Shown here piece after piece: positions 49,374-59,971 of a DNA stretch of 64,000 nucleotides. Numbering within the stretch: position 1 is the first letter of the stretch; the number at the start of each line of letters is the position of its first letter. The position numbers were made by a program, and so were the translations under genes. The notes beneath the pieces were generated by a model. It saw only the letters and a program-made list of their open reading frames with translations, did not search any database and was not told where the DNA came from. This DNA comes from Sordaria brevicollis (taxonomy: Eukaryota; Ascomycota; Sordariomycetes; Sordariales; Sordariaceae): positions 496,001-560,000 of the forward strand of contig JAUTDP010000008.1 in the NCBI GenBank assembly GCA_033439795.1, written 5' to 3'.

Positions 49374-51315
49374 TTACACGACCTGCGTAGCAACACGACT
49401 CGGACGATCCAGGTGACCCCCAATGACCTCCACGCCGGCTTGGCTCCTGGCACCAAATCCGAGGTCCGGCGACTTCTCTCTTAACCTCCTCAGCGCCTTG
49501 ATGCCGCCCTTGATACTATCCGCCTCATGTCCCTTCGCCCTTAGAACACTGGTCGCCACCCTTGCGCTATCGCCATCGTAGCAAACAAACAAGATTCGCC
49601 TGCCGCGAAGCAGATCGAGCTCTTTGCTCGGCGCCTTGAATGTCTCCTCCAGCCTCTTCCAGAGAGACTCTAGAACGTACGGCTCAGCAAAGGGACTAGG
49701 CGTGTCCTCGTGCACAAAAGGCACGTTGACCGAGCCCGGGAGGTGGAACTCGTAAAAGTCGAGTGGCTGCCGAAAGTCGATGATGCACGTTTGAGGCTGG
49801 GGTTTGCCTTGTGTGAAGAACAAGTCGAGAGCATGGGCAGGTTCCTTCTCCCATTTATCGTCGTACCTGTAAAGGTCCACCTTGGCCAAGTGCTAGAAAG
49901 GGAACTTGGTTAATGTTCTGTCACACATGCGATCCCTAAGACATCTACGAAGGAACTTACCTCATTATGGATCTTGGGGAAATCCTCAGCTCCCAGCTTA
50001 TCAAAGTAGTCGTCAATGTACTGATACGGCAAATCACAGCACAAAAAGACGCAATGGATCTCGCCGTCCTCACCCGCCAGCTCGGCAAGCGATCCCTCGG
50101 CCTTGCGCTTGCCGATGAACTGGTAAAGGCCCTTGAGGTTGAAGCCGGATGACGGACCGCAGACGATGCCCTCGCGGCAGAGGTTGAGAGACAGCGAGAA
50201 GGAGTCGTGCGAGCCGACCTCTTCTATGTGGTCCACGGCTGACTTCCAGGGAAACTGTACGGGCGCCAGGAGCGCGTGTGAGCGCGGGCCTGGGACGCGG
50301 TCGCCGGGTGCGGTGCATACTCTGTGTGAAGATGATGCGGTTAGCTCGCGCTTTTATAAGATGACTCGGGCGCCATGGACATACCCGACACGGTACACAC
50401 TAGGCTTGGCTTCCTTAAAGTACGTTCCCAATCCCGTCATGGTACCCGAGGTTCCCATTCCTGCGCATATCAGGTTGATCTCCGGTAGCTGCCCGAGGAT
50501 TTGCGGCCCCGTCCACCGGACGTGCGACTTCCAGTTCTATAATTCCATGTCTCGGCGTCAGCATCTTCCGTCGGCACAACCTTAACCTTATCTATGTTGG
50601 GAAGGGAAAACCAACATCATCATTATCATACTGATTCGGATTAATCTTCGACTCATCCTCCTTAGCTTGCCTCTCAGCAGCCCTGATGCCTCCTCGCTCA
50701 TCATCAGGTTCAGGTTGCGACGGACCGCCAAAGAGTGTTCTGTTTTCCCATTGCACGGCGTCAGTACAAACAAAAGTTGCAGCAACCCACTGGCAGAAAC
50801 ATACATATCAAGCCCAAAAAACTGCATCAACCGCAACTTCGCCGGCGACGTCTTATTGCTCAAGTACGCCCTCACATCCCTCAGATCGTGAAAGACGCGC
50901 GCGATCAGCGACATGGAAATCACGGTCGACCCGGAGCTGTACTCGATGATTGTTTGGGTTTTGCCCTTTTGGACGGTTTTTTCGAGGAGGTTTAGGGCTG
51001 TTTTGCGTTAGTCCTTCCCTGCCTTCGCCATCCGACATACCACTGCCGCGGCCGTGCAGCAGCAGCAGCAGCAGCACAATAGGAGAGTGACAGGTTGACT
51101 AGAGAGAAGTGGGAAAACATACCAGGCATCGACTTAACATTATTCGCCGGATGCATCGTCATCATCTTTGCGTATATCCGGACGCCATCGCGGCGGTACG
51201 GGTTGAGGCAGTCCGGGATTTCGACGAGGGGGAGTGGTGGTGAGGATTCGGGGTGGAAGTAGCGCTGGACGGAGTCGGGTCCTTTGTAGACGTTTAGGGG
51301 GTTTGGGTTTTCCAT
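49374..51315 (-). CDS. Cysteine synthase-like PLP enzyme fused to a rhodanese domain, 513 aa
   Basis: Six exons (51315-51123, 50997-50805, 50739-50616, 50536-50385, 50321-49961, 49892-49374) join in frame to 514 codons. The third intron has a weak GTTGGT donor. Residues 1-340 form a fold-type II PLP domain: HPANNVKSMP carries the probable Schiff-base lysine, followed by EYSSGSTVISMS, GMGTSGTMTG (phosphate-binding loop) and GIVCGPSSGF. The order matches O-acetylserine sulfhydrylase or cystathionine beta-synthase cores. An acidic insert (PEPDDERGG with ESKINPNQYDNDD) sits mid-domain. Residues about 345-510 are a rhodanese domain (IIDFRQPLDFYEFHLPGSVN) with active loop CYDGDSAR and downstream GGIKAL. 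The fusion suggests sulfur transfer or sulfide handling linked to cysteine. EYSSGST in place of the usual TSGNTG means substrate choice is uncertain. Confidence 0.9.
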
Positions 51316-51499
51316 GGTGCAGAAGGGCTCTGGAGGGTGTTGATGTGCTGAGGATGTGAAGAAGGTCTTGCAAACACCATGGAAGCTCGAGACTTTATAT
51401 ATCCAGGACTGGATGGACTGGAGGCTGAAGAGAATATGGATGAACTGGACGTTACATATCGGACCAACGGGATCGTCACAATTCGGAAAGAAAACAGCT

Positions 51500-51960
51500 G
51501 CCTGCTCGACCCAGTGGAACGAAAACGAGATGCAAATCAAGCAGGATTCTTCACACGCCGGTTGGGAACCTTGTGTGTCTACGGAGCAGGCAGATCTTGA
51601 GCTTACAGTCCAAGAATACTGGCTTGGTTGTTGTTAGCTTGAGGTCCTCTCAGGTCAACAAAGGATCGTCACACCCGGAACGGGGTTGCTGCTCGCCTCT
51701 GGAATAGAACGAGATGCATACCAAGCAGGATTTCTTCAACGCCGACGGTGATCTCGCGCCTCGGGAGCAAGGCTAGGTCTGGAGGTAGACAGACCTTGAT
51801 GGCTGCGAAGCACATTCAGACGTTGCACTACAACAGTTTGTCCTCAAAAACAATACCCAAAAGAGAATACATATCCGCTGATTCCCCACGCCGACGATGA
51901 TCCGACGCCTCGGAAGGCAGGTCTTGAGCTTACTACCTATTGATCCTTCCGAGTCTCAGG
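51500..51960. repeat. Diverged direct repeats, up to three copies
   Basis: Copy 1 (about 51,500-51,600) and copy 2 (about 51,688-51,790) share TGCTCG, then GGAA-GAA-CGAGATGCA, then AAGCAGGATT, then TCTTCA-CGCCG, with a 185-bp offset. A weaker third copy (about 51,850-51,935) keeps CCACGCCGACG-TGATC and CAGGTCTTGAGCTTAC, the last phrase also present in copy 1 as CAGATCTTGAGCTTAC. Confidence 0.65.
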
Positions 51961-52560
51961 CCCGGACTCGTTTCCCACCCCCCACGCCGACAACCCTTGC
52001 TACTGGCGAGCTGACATGAGCTGGATAGAGCAGATATGGTATGTTGTACCATGTGCTTACTGCTTGGTAGGATACACAAATCTCTCTCTATATCGGATGT
52101 TTTCCGGTTTGGCGAGGTTCTACGGTAGTCTCGCCTGCGGCCAACAAAGGGGATTCTGAAGGTTGCGACCTTGGCCGCGGCTTACAAAGTGGTTTTACCA
52201 GCCAAGCTAAGCTCCATGGACAGTTCTGTACGAACAATAACGGTGACGATCAAGACGCAGTCGACAAAGAGCTTGGAACGGTTGCGGTCCTTGCAAACGC
52301 CCTGATCCCAAACGTACCACGCAGCGGCCAGGACGAAGATCAAGCGGAACAGGCCTATAAAAATGATCTCGACGTTGTCGGCGGAGACGCCCTCAATCGA
52401 GTTTGCCTATCAAAAAAAGGCAATTGTCGCGCTGACCTTGCCATTCCATTCGGGCGCACGTGTGATCTTCACCCACGGAGAAGAGGTCCCACCGGCATCG
52501 TGAACCTTGACGGTTGCAGAGGCACATCGACGGTGCACTACAACAAAAGATGTTACATTA

Positions 52561-52776
52561 CTAACTGCGCGGTGATTTGCGCTAGTTTGCTCTACTTTGC
52601 GTTACTTCAAGGTGCGAGGCACATCGACATCGTACTTCCATAACTGCTATAAAGGATACTAAAGGTTCATATCCAACACTTCCCAAAGAATAATATTACT
52701 CTATCCAGTATTTACTCCTCTTTAGCTAATTGCGCGCCACTTTGCGCTAGTTTGCTCTACTTTGCGTTACTTCAAG
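52561..52776. repeat. 51-bp direct repeat at 165-bp offset
   Basis: Positions 52,561-52,611 and 52,726-52,776 match over 51 bases. The last 36 (beginning TTTGCGCTAGTTTGC) are identical, and the first 15 differ at a few positions. A nearby AGGCACATCGAC phrase occurs at about 52,519 and 52,617, so the repeat structure extends to the left. Confidence 0.85.
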
Positions 52777-53385
52777 TTTCGCGCACCTCAAGAAGTCAAG
52801 GCCCAGCAGTGCGGGTCGGTCGATCGGCGCCATGCATAAGCTTTATTCCGGTGTCGTTCATCACGTCAACGGTCAATCCTTGGCCATCAAGGTGCACATG
52901 GAAAAAAAAACATGAACAAAAAGTTCGGGGAGGAGGATAGGGGTCCACACCACTCGGCCAGAATTTTCTACGTACGCGATCTTCTGCTGCAGCAGCACTG
53001 CTGGCTTCTTGGCCATGTTGATCTTGGGAACTTCTGGAAGGCAACCCCGTGGCCATCAAGGGACATGGTCACATCGGCCATTGAGATGGACACCTGCCTG
53101 CCGGCCATCAAGGTGACAACGGCAGGCCATCAAGGGACTCGCTTCCACTTTGTCCTCGCTCGCTCGTCATCAGCCACTGTAAGCCAAGGCTTTCGCGATG
53201 AGAATGCGTGGGATAACAGAGTCAACGTTTCGGCCCGAACGATAGAGTCTTAGCTCACCAACGAATCGGGCCCGTGACTCGTGGGAAATTCCGTGGTATT
53301 TGAAGGAGAGTCCCGAGGAGGGACAGGAATTTGTGTGTGCCGCTTGGATCTTCATCAGTTTGCAACGAGCACCGGGACAAAAACA

Positions 53386-55731
53386 ATGGACAAAGAAACC
53401 AACACCCCCAACGAGGTGAAGGTCTTGGGGTCAGGCTCAGCCGACGAGTCCATTGTTCCGTCGAGCAAATCGTCCAACGACACCAAGGCGGTTCACGAGT
53501 TCAATGAGCAGACCAACTATGTCCCAAAAAGGACCATCATAACGGTATGGTCACTACACTACCACTTAGACATGACCGGAAATGATGATTGATGAAGCCC
53601 GGATTGACTGACTGACCGTGACCATGGCAGATCTTCCTCGCCTGCGCGAGCGTCGACCTTTTGGCACTCATAGACCAAACCACGCTCGCAACAAGCTTGT
53701 ACATCATCGGCAATGCCCTAGGGTCAACCTCGCAGGTGTCTTGGATAGCCAACGGTTACTTCATGTTCGTATCCCATCCCTCCCCCCTCCCCTCCCTTCA
53801 CCCAAACCCACCTACCTACCAATACACCCCCCTTGACCTCCATACCGCTAACCACCCACGTCCCCCCCTGGATTTAGAACCTCAACAGTCGGCCAACTCC
53901 TCTACGGCCGGCTCTCCGACATTTGGTCCCGCAAAGTTATTCTTCTCACGGGCCTCGCCATCTTCTTCTTCGGATCCCTGGCCTCGTCGTTGGCGCAGTC
54001 CGTGCTGCAGCTGACGATATTCCGCGCCTTCACGGGCATCGGCGGCGGCGGGCTGATGACGGTTGCGCAGCTCATTGTGAGCGATGTGGTTCCGTTGAGG
54101 GAGAGGGGGAAGTATCAGGGGATTATTGTGAGTTTTTTTTTTTTACCTTCCTATCTTGACGAACTTGGCCTGTAGTGGCTGTAGCATGGTGTGGTATCTG
54201 ATGATGATGATGATGATGCTAATGAGGGGAAAAAATAAAGGGTGCCGTAGTGGCTATCGCCAATGGTATCGGCCCCGTGATTGGCGGTGCGCTGTCGTCC
54301 AAGTCGGAGGACTCGTGGCGGTGGATTTTCCGGCTTAACTTGCCGTTGACTGTGCTTACCACGCTGGGGGTGGTGTTTTTTATGCCGCTGAAGAAGGTCA
54401 ATGGTGACTGGAGAGTGTAAGTTGTGTGCCTACCTGCCTATTCTCCTAGGAGATAGGTCACGCTGACCGATTGACCCTCGCAGAAAGCTCAAGGCAGTGG
54501 ACTTCATCGGCATCTTGGTCGCCTTGGCCGGCACGATCGTTCTCATGTTGGGACTCACCTGGGGCGGAGGTGAATATCCCTGGAACTCAGCTCATGTGAT
54601 CGCAACGCTGGTTATCGGGTTTGCGACATGCGTCGCCTTTGTCTTGTGGCAATGGAAGGGTCCGAGATACCCTCTTGTTCCCCGTAGGTTTTTCCTCTCA
54701 TTTCATCTGTATCAAGCTGCTGACTCCTACCAGTCCACATCTTCAAATCCAAAATCGTCAACGGCGCTTGCCTCACCATGGCCATCAACGGCTGGAACTT
54801 TGTCGTGCAAGTCTACTACATCCCGTCCTTCTACCAGCTGGTGTACGAGTACTCGGCGACAAGAGCCGGCGCCATGCTGCTGCCCATCACGTTGGTCCAG
54901 ACGGCGGCCAGCACTCTGTCCGGTCTCCTGGTCCACTGGATCGGTCGGTACCGCGAGTCCATCCTTTTCGGGTGGGTTTGCTGGGCCGTTGGCCTGGGCT
55001 TGATGTCGACTCTGGATGAGACCACTGGGGTTGGGAAGCAGATTGGGTACTCGATCCTTATCGGAGTGGGCGTTGGGAATACCTTGCAGCCGTGAGTCTT
55101 CGCCGTTGGGTCTTGGTCTTAACTGTTTCATGCTAACAATCATCAAAAGTGCCTTGATCGCCGTCCAGGCGGGCGTCGAAAGACGTGACATGGCTGTCGT
55201 CACCTCATTCCGCAAGTAAGTCAAGTTTACTCCAGCCCCAACATGACATGACATATGCTTACCACCTTCATGCAGTTTCGTCAGAAACCTAGGCGCCACC
55301 ATTGGCCTCGCCGTTTGTGGAACGATCATGTAAGCTTCTTCCATCCTCTACTTCCATGCACCACCATATCCCCCTATCGTGCTAATCCACCCATTTCTTC
55401 CAGCAACAACGTCCTAGCCGGATCCCTAGGCTCTCTCAACCTCGACCCCGACACATCCAAAACCCTTCTAAGCAACCCCCAACTCCATCTAGGGTCCGTC
55501 TCCGAAGCCGAAGCCGACAGGATCCGCGGCGTCCTGATCCCCGCCTACAGAAAGGGGTTCCGCATCATCTTCATCACGGGCGCAGCTCTTTGCGCGCTCG
55601 CATTCGTCATTGCCTTTTTCATGCTGCCGCAGGTTGAGTTGTCGCGCCCGGATGATGAGAAGCTGAGGGAGGAGGGAAGGAAGGCGTATGAGGAGAAGAA
55701 GAAGAGGCAGGGGCAGGAGGATTCAACATAG
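53386..55731 (+). CDS. MFS drug:H+ antiporter-type (DHA2, 14-TM) transporter, 574 aa
   Basis: Nine exons (53386-53544, 53631-53764, 53878-54127, 54241-54416, 54484-54683, 54734-55091, 55150-55215, 55276-55329, 55404-55731) join in frame to 575 codons. The polar N-terminus (about 50 aa) is followed by TM1 with LIDQTTLATSLYIIG and WIANGYF. Next are YGRLSDIWSRK (the MFS loop 2-3 signature), then RAFTGIGGGGLMTVAQLIVSD in TM4 and GPVIGGALS in TM5, the antiporter motif C (G-x8-G-x3-GP-x2-GG) typical of drug:H+ antiporters. Fourteen hydrophobic segments and the LD-TT-V-like motif place it in the DHA2/DHA14 family. It should export small molecules across the plasma or vacuolar membrane. No biosynthetic cluster lies beside it, so the substrate is unknown. 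The tail is charged and lysine-rich. Exon 2 uses the weaker donor GTTCGT. Confidence 0.93.
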
Positions 55732-56344
55732 ATAGACGGTAGTGTCGTCTGTTGAGTAGAAAGCTGCGGACAGGTTCACGAATAGGAATCAGGCGCTTTC
55801 GTCGCATACGGAATACACCACTACCAAGGCCGTCATAGGTAGGTACCATCACAGGATAACTCGATGTCAACCGGAAAGTGCCAATCTTCAAATCGACCTC
55901 GAATGATGGAAGCAGCAAACCACCTGCACTCGTGAAAACAGCAGAAATGATCGTACACCTGGGCAGGAGCAACCATTCCCCACCGCAATCCGAGACCCAG
56001 TGGGCTTACCATTCGAACTCATGACCGTACCTACAGGTATGCGAGGGGAAAGGATCTCACGGCAACACGAAAGGAAGGAACCATATGTGTAGTATGTGGA
56101 TACAAAGAGCTCAATCGTTCGGTCGGCTCAGTCTTTTGCTGCCTCACTGCCCCGCAAGCTATTTCTCAGACAGCAGCAAAACCAGCGTCTCTTGTTTTCA
56201 AGCCTTCATCCGATCAAACAACAACAAAGCTCAGCTTCATCCATACCAAACCGTTTTTCGTTGTCATCCCAGCTTTCGCCATCAACTAAGCCTTTGTTTT
56301 GTTTCCGTCCGATATCGAAAATCACAAGCTACAAAAAAACAAAA
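55732..56344. other. Intergenic between transporter and small membrane gene
   Basis: No gene is visible. The right half becomes A/C-rich with AACAACAAAG and a leader-like CAAAAAAACAAAA directly before the next ATG. Confidence 0.5.
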
Positions 56345-56899
56345 ATGAGCACCCGTATCCCGGAAAAACTCAACGACGCTCAGCGCGAGTACCTCGCCTC
56401 CTGGCCGACCTCTGTCTGGTACATCCTCGAGTACTGCCAGTACGGCTTGTACATAAGCACCATTGGTAGGTAACGTCATTCCCTCTTTTTGCCCGCTCCA
56501 CCATAATCCCTCCTTTTTTCCCTTACTCCTGACAAAAAAACTTGGCCTCTTCATCCGTTCCGGTTTTCACTTTTTTCCAGTGTCGCAAAAAAAAAACTAA
56601 TCTTTCCACCTGGTACCTTACCTTTATAGCATTGCTAATCTCCATCGCGCTCTATTTGTACATCGGTGAAAGGCGAGCCTCGGAGATGGAGACGGCGTTG
56701 GCCCTCTTTTATGTCGTGCTCTTTATCCAAACTCTTGGCCTTGCGGCTTGGCTTTCTGGACTCAGGATCGTTCGCAAGATCTTGCAGGAGATCATGCGCC
56801 TGAATTCGGTAAGTTCAATACATGCATGATATCCAGCCCCTTGTTATTGATAGAAGAGGTGCTAACATCTACATGGTGGCCCAGCCTCATCGTGACTGA
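56345..56899 (+). CDS. Small two-transmembrane protein, 104 aa, unknown function
   Basis: Three exons (56345-56465, 56640-56818, 56885-56899) join in frame. The 174-nt first intron is long, and the 66-nt second has a GCTAAC branch site. The last exon is only 15 nt and adds PHRD before the stop. The ATG follows an A-rich leader (ACAAAAATGA), a good fungal start context. The protein has a polar N-terminus (MSTRIPEKLNDAQREYLASW), a hydrophobic helix at about 36-56 (GLYISTIALLISIALYLYIG), a charged loop and a second helix at about 64-86, then an amphipathic RIVRKILQEIMRLN. I do not recognise a family. It precedes the disrupted membrane gene B on the same strand but shares no clear motif with it. 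The alternative is readthrough of intron 2, which changes only the last residues. Confidence 0.7.
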
Positions 56900-58273
56900 A
56901 AGAGACTCGGGTGAGCGGTGGGCGGGGCGGGCAGTGTTTCGGTGTGTGTGGTCGCGGTGAATGGTAGTATCGCAAGATGATGTAGTTATTTTTTGATCTC
57001 AATCATGACCAGCGTTCTTGTCTTTGCTTAAAATCGTGATACCTGCCGCTCCATGACCAAGTGCTCAGTCTCTAAACCTTTGGAGTCAAAGGGTGCATGA
57101 GAACCTTGATGGCTACTTTCTTATCGATAACGACTGATAATGCCTACACGATAAGGGCCAACTGTCTGCCAAAACCTCGACGTTAGAGGTAGGTATCGTT
57201 GGAGTCCTGGTAAGAAGCATCTTTTCCGAGACGTTACCGAAGTCTCGCTCGGGCTCGGGCATGAACAACAAACTCAAACACATGCATGGGTGTATAGTGT
57301 CTGTAGGCGTCAGAAGAGTTATGCAGTGAGATACCGTCACTGGGTGGGTCCTTTCTGTCTCCAACTCGGATGTACACCAATGCACACTGCAAGCTGAACC
57401 GGGTGCTACTTGCTGCTTGCATTAACTACGGGCAACTGCACTTTGACATCTCTTGCCCAAATTACCTTTCAAAATCCCAAGTCTAAGAGAAGGTACCTCT
57501 AGCCTCTACGGTGGGTGATGACGAATCACGCTACACCTTCCCTATTTTACCTACCAAACTGAACTAGAATCCAACTTTCTTTCTTTTTGCCCTTGCTCTT
57601 GCACTCTTTCCATGTTCGGCCTCTGCTGTAATTTTCCTGCCCTATCCTTCCTGTCTGGCCTCGCTCGGAGCCGGGCATGGTGCACAGCCCGCCGGTCTTC
57701 CCCTTTCAACATGTCCCTCATCTATTCCCTCCTCGTGCCCGTCCCAGGTAGATGTGTGGTGTTCCCCTTCAAGCCAAGAATCTCCTTCCTAGCCGTAACC
57801 TTTCCTGTCTTCAGCTTCAAAACTTTTCGACTCCTCTTTAGAACCGAAATGCTTTCTGGAACTTCGTTCCTTGAACGCAATTCTTCCTCCATCGATGGCC
57901 AAGCACGGCTGCCATTGCGAGGACTGGTTTGGCCTTCCAATCCAGATTGCAAGCCTTCTCTTCGCGTCCGAAGTTCTTTCCGGAAAGAACTTCCTTCCTT
58001 GAACGGAATTCCTCATCGATTGTCAAGCACAGCCACGGCTGCGCTTGCAACGGTTTCGTCTTCCGGTACTCTGGACCGCCCTCTCTGTTCGTCTCCTCCA
58101 CGGTTGTATAATGCTGCCCTTCCCCCTCTCATCTGATGTTCTTCTTTTTCTCTTCAGCCTTCGACGAGGTTCTGAGCTGGCCTTTCGTCTCGACTTCGCC
58201 TCGGCTTTTTTGTTCCCTCCATCCGACCTCTCTCCGTTCCCTCCTCTTCCCCTCCTCCTCCCCCCCAGCAACC
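56900..58273. other. Intergenic with a diverged duplication
   Basis: No supported gene. A 174-codon plus frame (57,612-58,136) runs through the region, but an internal DNA repeat (separate entry) is present in different frames in its two copies, which argues against coding. The segment immediately upstream of 58,274 is C/T-rich and leader-like. Confidence 0.45.
57851..58050. repeat. Diverged direct repeat, two copies of about 75 bp
   Basis: Copy 1 (57,851-57,920) and copy 2 (57,976-58,050) share CTTTC-GGAA, TTCCTTGAACG-AATTC, CATCGAT, CAAGCAC and ACGGCTGC in the same order with small insertions, at a 126-bp offset. Confidence 0.75.
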
Positions 58274-59971
58274 ATGAACCTCCGGTTTCTGTTCTTCTGG
58301 AACGCTTTCTGGTTCCAGAACTTCCCCTGGGCAATCGTTGCCCTGACAACCTTGTTTGGACTTGCCGGTGAGTTTGCGATCCGGTGATGATGTGAGATGT
58401 GTGCCTCCGTCTGACCTAACATCTGGTGCTTGGCTTTAGGGATGGCATTCGTGCTTTGGGTGTACTTTCGGATGGAAGGACCAACTTGTGTCCGAAGCCG
58501 AAGGTCTTTTGGGGGGTATTGCACAACCCCGCCACGCTCAACCTTTCGTGCGGCGTTTTGGTCGGGATGATCTTGACGTACTCTTTGTGGGCGGCGGTTC
58601 CGATCCGGCTCGGGCTCGGCGTCCACTATCGTCGTGGTGCGTCTGTAAATTTTGCTTGTGATGTTCAATTATGATCCAGAAGTGAACGCCTTATGCTTAC
58701 ATACAATCTAGATCAAGGAATTGGACGTGGTCTGGGTGAGCACCCAAAGTGTCTTTGGGAGTCTTCGGACTCTTTTTACCCACCCCCGTGCCGTTGTTCT
58801 CTCCGCTTCATATAAGTAACAGAAAAGAAAGGATCCAGGAGTATGTATTGACATGCTATGTTCTAGCCTTGCTCGTCTTAACGGGCATCAATTTCATCCT
58901 GCCGCTGGGGTGGAGTGTTGTTTTTTACTAGGGGGATGTTCCCATCCTCTCCAATAGGACAACGGACGTCCACATTGCCAGTAATATTATTGTCGGCTCT
59001 CTTGCGTCCGTACTTTTTCCTGCCCCCGCCCATCCGGTCGAAAAAGCGTACGTGGATTTACTCGGCAATGAGCCGATTGACTTCGGCAAGCACGTCTGTG
59101 AAGACTGCGTGGTTGTTGTTCCGGTATGTTTCAGCTCATCATCCTTTTCTTCCCATGAGACCTTCTTGCCATGACATGATCTCTTTCTCCTCTGACATAA
59201 TTTCGTTTCCAAATTAGAACAGTGTAAATGTCAAATGATCCACCTTCACCAAGACCTTAGAGACATGAAGCTGATACACTTCGCAACGCCCACTCTGAGC
59301 CGCTTCTGGCTGTGGACTCCGTTGCCATGGGACACACCCCCCTCCTCCCTACGCTCCCCCCGCTCCACCATTCAACCTTTTTCCTCCTCCCACCCACTGG
59401 CCCAACCCCCCCCTTGAGCTCTTCAGTGAGTTGGGGCAAGATCTGTTTCAAACTTCGTACGGAATTGTGGCGGGCCAGCGAGCCGTAATGTTTCGTTGGC
59501 GTCGGGTTTCAACGAGGGGACATGGGACTCAAAGGTACGAGATGAGGGATGCGCCGTGAAATTCCGGTCCCCGATGTCGAAGATCTTGGAAACGTACCAC
59601 GAGCTGGCCCTCCGGGCTGCCGTCATCTCTGCGGTGGACGGCAACACCACTTAGATGGGTTCCTACTATGGCGAGAAGACGGAGCGCCATTGGCTGGTCA
59701 ACGGGAAGGGGTCGCAGGCGTCCTTCGGCCTCATCATGGGCTTCCATGTGATCGCCATCCTCTGTCCTTGGGCGATGGCTTGGGGTGGTGGCGGGTCGAG
59801 GGATGGAAGGAGATCTCGTTGAGCCCGTTTTGGTGGGCCGAAAAGCTGGCGGCGGAAATCGTGCGCGGAGCCATCGACAAGGAGGAGCGGCAGCACCGCA
59901 TTGAGCGGCGACGAGCGGACGTGAAGAGCGTCGAAGAGGTTGTCGAGGATGTGACTGAGGAGGCCGAGTGA
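58274..59971 (+). pseudogene. Disrupted multipass membrane-protein gene (family member B)
   Basis: The ATG at 58274 opens MNLRFLFFWNAFWFQNFPW and a membrane helix. Intron 1 (58368-58439, phase 1) is followed by GMAFVLWVYFRMEGP. A one-base shift near 58,480 is then needed to reach KPKVFWGVLHNPATL and VPIRLGLGVHYRR. After another intron, IKELDVVWVSTQSVFGSL aligns with DELDDVWTSTYSCWGAL of member C. The next donor reads ATAAGTAA instead of GTAAGT. A TAG at 58929 interrupts the frame before GDVPILSN and DVHIASNIIVG, which matches DVALHITPSIM of C, and APAHPV matches PLAHPV. Further on are SPMSKILETYHELALR (C: SPMDNILNYLNELSLR), an in-frame TAG at about 59,655, another membrane segment, a frameshift, and WWAEKLAAEIVRGAIDKEE to the stop. 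It is not translatable as it stands. Confidence 0.75.

Larger units (their letters stand above)
51316..53385. other. Repeat-laden intergenic region
   Basis: This divergent-promoter interval lies between a minus-strand and a plus-strand gene. It has no convincing frame but several diverged direct repeats (listed separately) and a scattered GGCCATCAAGG motif in the right third (about 52,880, 53,045, 53,100 and 53,130). Confidence 0.5.
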
